From Pelotomaculum sp. UBA5255 (GTDB lineage Bacteria; Bacillota; Desulfotomaculia; Desulfotomaculales; Pelotomaculaceae), in the NCBI GenBank assembly GCA_002408725.1, contig DHTR01000089.1, positions 2,770 through 12,058 on the forward strand: a DNA stretch of 9,289 bases. The letters are read 5' to 3'. Positions within the stretch are counted from its first letter, which is position 1. Each line of letters opens with the position of its first letter. This document shows, one piece after another, positions 6,946 to 9,289 of this stretch. The notes below the pieces were generated by a model, which did no database searches, had not been told where the DNA came from, and saw nothing but the letters and a program-made list of their open reading frames with translations. The position numbers and the translations under genes are program-made.

Positions 6946-6981
6946 ACAACAAGCACTTTTTTTACTCTTTCCGCCAAACAT

Positions 6982-7962
6982 TTATCCCCCGATTTGGGAC
7001 ATGACCCGGCGCCCGTCCCGCCAACCTTCGAGCATATGGTGACGGTCGGGCTTTAAGGCAACCGCGTCCATCATTAGGTCGGCGATTTCCTTTAGCCCGG
7101 CCCCCTCGCGAAGGGGTGTCTTCAAATCAATCTCCTGAGAGTCATAAAGGCATGGCCTTAACCCGCCGATCGAAGTCAGACGCAGGCGATTGCAGTTTTT
7201 GCAGAAATGATCACTCATGGAAGTAATAAATCCAATGGTGCCCTCCGAGTCTTTCAGCCGGTAGTATTTGGCCGGTCCGTCACCGGATGGCTTCGTGGCC
7301 GGTAACAGCGGACCCAACCGGGCGCTAATTTGCGCCATGACTTCCTCCGTCGGCACATAACGTCCAGTAGCCCATGCGTTGGAGGAACCAATGGGCATTA
7401 ATTCAATAAAGCGGATGTGCAGCGGCCTGTTCAGCGTCAGGCGGGCCAGCGCCACCGTCTCGTCCTCATTGAACCCGCGCATGATCACGGTGTTTAACTT
7501 CACCGGATGCAGTCCGGCGCTGATGGCAGCCTGGATCCCTTCCCAAGCCCCGGCCAGATTACCTCCCCGGGTAATCTCACGGTAACGATCGGGCCTCAGT
7601 GTGTCCAGACTGATATTGACCCTCTTAATGCCCGCTTCTTTCAGTGCAGCGGCACGGGAAGCTAGGAGCAGGGCATTGGTGGTCAGGGTTATATCGTCAA
7701 TACCAGGTATATTTGAAATGCGCCGCACCAGGCCTTCCAGCCCCTTGCGCACCAGTGGCTCACCCCCCGTCAGTCGGATTTTTTTAACACCGATAAGAGT
7801 GGCGGCCCGGATGATGGTTTCAATTTCTTCCATTCTCAGAACTTGATCGTGAGGAGTAGATTTTACGCCTCCCGGGGGCATGCAGTAAACACAGCGCAGG
7901 TTGCACCGGTCAGTGATGGAAACCCGCAAATAATTAATCTCACGCTGGTAGGTATCCCGCAT
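6982..7962 (-). CDS. moaA: GTP 3',8-cyclase MoaA (radical SAM)
   Basis: First enzyme of cofactor synthesis: it converts GTP to 3',8-cyclo-GTP using S-adenosylmethionine and two 4Fe-4S clusters, and passes it to MoaC. The 326-residue protein has the radical-SAM cluster motif CNLRCVYC (20-27, CX3CX2C), the SAM-binding LTGGEPLVR, and the C-terminal second-cluster motif CX2CX13C (CKNCNRL ... RPC). It ends in Gly-Gly, the conserved MoaA tail needed for activity. ATG 7962 has GAAGGTG about six bases upstream. It leads the long minus-strand operon, and the 197-bp gap upstream holds a promoter and two dyads. moaC is in a separate operon in this window. Confidence 0.97.
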   Translation of the reverse strand: MRDTYQREINYLRVSITDRCNLRCVYCMPPGGVKSTPHDQVLRMEEIETIIRAATLIGVKKIRLTGGEPLVRKGLEGLVRRISNIPGIDDITLTTNALLLASRAAALKEAGIKRVNISLDTLRPDRYREITRGGNLAGAWEGIQAAISAGLHPVKLNTVIMRGFNEDETVALARLTLNRPLHIRFIELMPIGSSNAWATGRYVPTEEVMAQISARLGPLLPATKPSGDGPAKYYRLKDSEGTIGFITSMSDHFCKNCNRLRLTSIGGLRPCLYDSQEIDLKTPLREGAGLKEIADLMMDAVALKPDRHHMLEGWRDGRRVMSQIGG

Positions 7963-7995
7963 GACTTCACCTTCTTTAGTTAATTAATGATGGCG

Positions 7996-8010
7996 TGCAA
8001 ATTTATTGCA
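7996..8010. promoter_or_regulatory. Dyad over the -10 of the moaA promoter
   Basis: TGCAA (7996-8000) and TTGCA (8006-8010) form a perfect 5-bp inverted repeat with a 5-base centre. The -10 hexamer of the predicted moaA promoter lies within it. The spacing contains a T-N11-A pattern of the LysR kind, and a ModE-type winged-helix protein, structurally LysR-like at its N-terminus, lies 1 kb upstream. Candidate operator only. Confidence 0.4.
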
Positions 8011-8029
8011 AAATAATACGCTTTTTCAA
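8002..8029 (-). promoter_or_regulatory. Predicted sigma-A promoter of the moaA operon
   Basis: On the minus strand, TTGAAA (8024-8029, five of six to TTGACA) and AATAAA (8002-8007, four of six to TATAAT) are 16 bp apart. This would start transcription about 35 bases before the moaA ATG. A second weaker candidate lies further upstream (TTGGTC, 17 bp, GATAAA) and would give a leader containing the hairpins at 8025-8065. Confidence 0.45.
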
Positions 8030-8051
8030 AGGGTGAGCCGTTTCCTTTGAA
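8025..8051. promoter_or_regulatory. 8-bp inverted repeat over the moaA -35
   Basis: TTCAAAGG (8025-8032) and CCTTTGAA (8044-8051) are exact complements with an 11-base spacer. The -35 of the predicted moaA promoter falls in one arm. It is followed by another small stem, AGGGA (8051-8055) with TCCCT (8061-8065) and a 5-base loop. It could be an operator or, if transcription begins upstream, an RNA hairpin. It does not match a riboswitch consensus I know. Confidence 0.45.
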
Positions 8052-8159
8052 GGGAGGGAATCCCTACGCAAATTTTATTTATCTAAATTACCCGAATTCT
8101 GACCAACTAAATAATTAATGACCTTTAAACAATAATTGTTAGCTGCTGTTAAGGCTTGT

Positions 8160-8852
8160 CTACCTGCCCCGCTGCTGGGCTGTGGTTAAAAATGCGGTAA
8201 TTCCAAACGCCAATACCAGGAGAATGATGCTAAAGGCAGTGGCAATTTCATAATTACCCTTATTGACCTCTAAAACGGTAGCCGTGGTAAGCACCACGGT
8301 AGATCCTTTTAAATTACCGCCGACCATGATGGAAGCGCCGACCTCTGAAATAACGCCTCCAAAGCCGGCAATAACGGCCGCCAGCAAGCCGAGCCTGGCC
8401 TCTCTTAAAAGGAGCCGGAGCAACTGCAGGCGCGATGCGCCCAGGGCCAAAATCTGCAGCCGGATCTTCGGATTTAGCGACTGGATGGCGGCGATGGTAA
8501 ACCCGGTTACAATCGGCGAGGCAATGATTGCCTGGGCGATGACCATGGCCGTGGGTGTATAAAGCAGGCCAAGAAAACCGAGTGGGCCATAGCGGCTCAA
8601 GGTTAGCCACACCCACAGGCCCACTACCACTGGAGGCAGGCCCATCCCGAGATTAACCAGGCTCACGATAATCTTTCGGCCCGGAAAAGAAGACAGCGCC
8701 AAAACTGTTCCCAAAGGAAGGCCTATCATTACACTAATCAACGTGCCCGTGCCGGACACTTGAAGGGTGCGATAGATAATTTCAAAAACCGTACGGTCCC
8801 CACTGAGCAGGAGACGCAAAGCCTCCGACAGTCCCTCCCAGTAAACCCCCAA
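8160..8852 (-). CDS. tupB: Tungstate/molybdate ABC transporter permease, TupB type
   Basis: Inner-membrane permease of a tungstate- or molybdate-import ABC transporter. Its 230 residues are hydrophobic, with about five to six membrane helices: TLQVSGTGTLISVMIGLP, then IIVSLVNLGMGLPPVVVGLW, VIAQAIIASPIVTGFTIAAI and a last helix IILLVLAFGITAFL. The EAA-type ATPase-coupling loop is visible in ALGASRLQLLRLLLREA. The pattern GMGLPPVVVGL and SEVGASIMVGGN resembles TupB more than the longer ModB. TTG 8852 was chosen because AGAAGGTGA (8857-8865) lies just upstream; GTG 8879 or TTG 8888 would add 9 to 12 residues with weaker sites. Neither the binding protein TupA nor the ATPase TupC adjoins it; moaA follows instead. 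Tungstate versus molybdate is inferred from family resemblance only. Confidence 0.85.
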   Translation of the reverse strand: MGVYWEGLSEALRLLLSGDRTVFEIIYRTLQVSGTGTLISVMIGLPLGTVLALSSFPGRKIIVSLVNLGMGLPPVVVGLWVWLTLSRYGPLGFLGLLYTPTAMVIAQAIIASPIVTGFTIAAIQSLNPKIRLQILALGASRLQLLRLLLREARLGLLAAVIAGFGGVISEVGASIMVGGNLKGSTVVLTTATVLEVNKGNYEIATAFSIILLVLAFGITAFLTTAQQRGR

Positions 8853-8856
8853 AATA

Positions 8857-8865
8857 TCACCTTCT
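8857..8865 (-). promoter_or_regulatory. Shine-Dalgarno favouring the shorter tupB start
   Basis: AGAAGGTGA lies four bases before TTG 8852 and inside any longer tupB frame. It supports the 230-residue form but is not conclusive, as TTG starts are less common. Confidence 0.5.
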
Positions 8866-8956
8866 GTGCTATGATTCACTATTATCAACTAAGGTGAATA
8901 AATTTATGTTTAGATGCTTGCATGCTATGCTTTATTGTGTATAACCATGCCCTAGA

Positions 8957-9289
8957 TTAAGGGGTTGGCCAACCCCGGAAAATATCTTCAAAGGTATAAT
9001 TGATAAAGCTGTTAACAACCTGACGCAGCTTGCGAAACCTATCGAGCAACTCGCGGGCATCCGGAGTTAAGCTGGCTCCTCCACCCATCTCACCACCAAC
9101 ATGAGTAATCAGCAGTGGAACTCCCCATCGTTCTTCAGCAAATTTAATCTTTCCCCAGGCGGCCCGGTAGGACATATTCATCTGCCGCGCCGCTTGAGAA
9201 ATTGAGCCTGTTGCATCAATATTTATTAGGATATTAAAAAGGCCGTCCCCAAATGTTGCCCCGTTCCCTTCCAGCCACAGTTTGTGATT
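8957..9289 (-). CDS. ModE-type winged-helix regulator, N-terminus beyond the window
   Basis: The frame is open to the right edge, so the start lies outside; 110 residues are visible from NHKLWLEGN to the stop. It matches the N-terminal DNA-binding domain of ModE: LWLEGN...GLFNILINIDATGS (strand and helices), helix-turn-helix SISQAARQMNMSYRAAWGKI, and the wing with the glycine-rich GGEMGGGASLTPDARELL. It ends shortly after, with FEDIFRGWP, so the molybdate-binding MOP/TOBE domains of full E. coli ModE are absent. Such single-domain ModE relatives are common in clostridia and archaea; direct metal sensing would need another partner. It lies 104 bp upstream of tupB on the same strand, so control of tupB or of the moaA operon is likely. 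An internal ATG at 9181 would cut the helix-turn-helix and is not the start. Confidence 0.88.
   Translation of the reverse strand, partial: NHKLWLEGNGATFGDGLFNILINIDATGSISQAARQMNMSYRAAWGKIKFAEERWGVPLLITHVGGEMGGGASLTPDARELLDRFRKLRQVVNSFINYTFEDIFRGWPTP

Noticed and set aside
6831..6977. N-terminal extension of the MOSC protein from TTG 6977 with a lipobox-like LCAGC
   Set aside because: It reads like a lipoprotein signal by chance: the MOSC domain starts at ATG 6830 with a good ribosome site, MOSC proteins are cytoplasmic, and the extension runs through the perfect hairpin.
8016..8070. Moco- or other riboswitch upstream of moaA
   Set aside because: Hairpins are present and context fits, but I could not match the core of the Moco aptamer or any other class; kept as a dyad finding only.
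1..9289. CRISPR arrays, insertion sequences, tRNA or rRNA genes
   Set aside because: No regular spaced repeats, transposase motifs, terminal inverted repeats or tRNA-like cloverleafs were seen.

Overview
The window is a compact molybdenum/tungsten pterin cofactor (Moco/Wco) locus. Gene content, mixed codon use and strong AGGAGG-like ribosome sites suggest a Gram-positive anaerobe of the Peptococcaceae/Desulfotomaculum-Pelotomaculum-Moorella type. That assignment is inference from gene content and style; no rRNA or other taxonomic marker is present. Every gene I can support relates to making, handling or importing this cofactor or its metal.

Layout, left to right. Positions 48-1095 (minus strand) carry mogA/moaB (pterin adenylylation) downstream of moaC (cPMP synthase). 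They diverge from fdhD (1239-2039, plus strand), the sulfurtransferase/chaperone that activates formate dehydrogenase. A 143-bp intergenic region between moaC and fdhD holds a good sigma-A-like promoter for fdhD. fdhD converges on a long minus-strand operon, and a 12-bp inverted repeat at 2069-2094 lies between the two gene ends, probably as a shared terminator.

The long minus-strand operon reads from right to left: moaA (radical SAM, first step), a single-domain MOSC protein, a MoeB/ThiF/HesA-type E1-like adenylyltransferase, an unrecognised 59-residue Cys-containing protein (5342-5521), a standard MoeA, and a second MoeA fused to a periplasmic-binding-protein-like C-terminal domain. Two different MoeA paralogues in tandem is a layout usually discussed in terms of separate Mo and W insertion. 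Upstream of moaA (8160-8852) is a TupB/ModB-type tungstate/molybdate ABC permease. At the right edge is the C-terminal part of a ModE-type winged-helix regulator that lacks a molybdate-binding (MOP/TOBE) domain.

Together the genes cover cPMP formation (moaA, moaC), adenylylation (mogA), metal insertion (two moeA), E1-like sulfur-carrier activation (moeB), delivery to formate dehydrogenase (fdhD), oxyanion uptake (tupB) and control (modE-like). moaD, moaE, mobA/mobB and the binding-protein and ATPase genes of the transporter are not visible here. The points most worth a second look are the small protein between moeB and moeA, the paired dyads over the moaA promoter, the structured leader between moaA and the MOSC gene, the E1-like enzyme that has Thr where the family Cys usually lies, and the permease separated from its usual partners.
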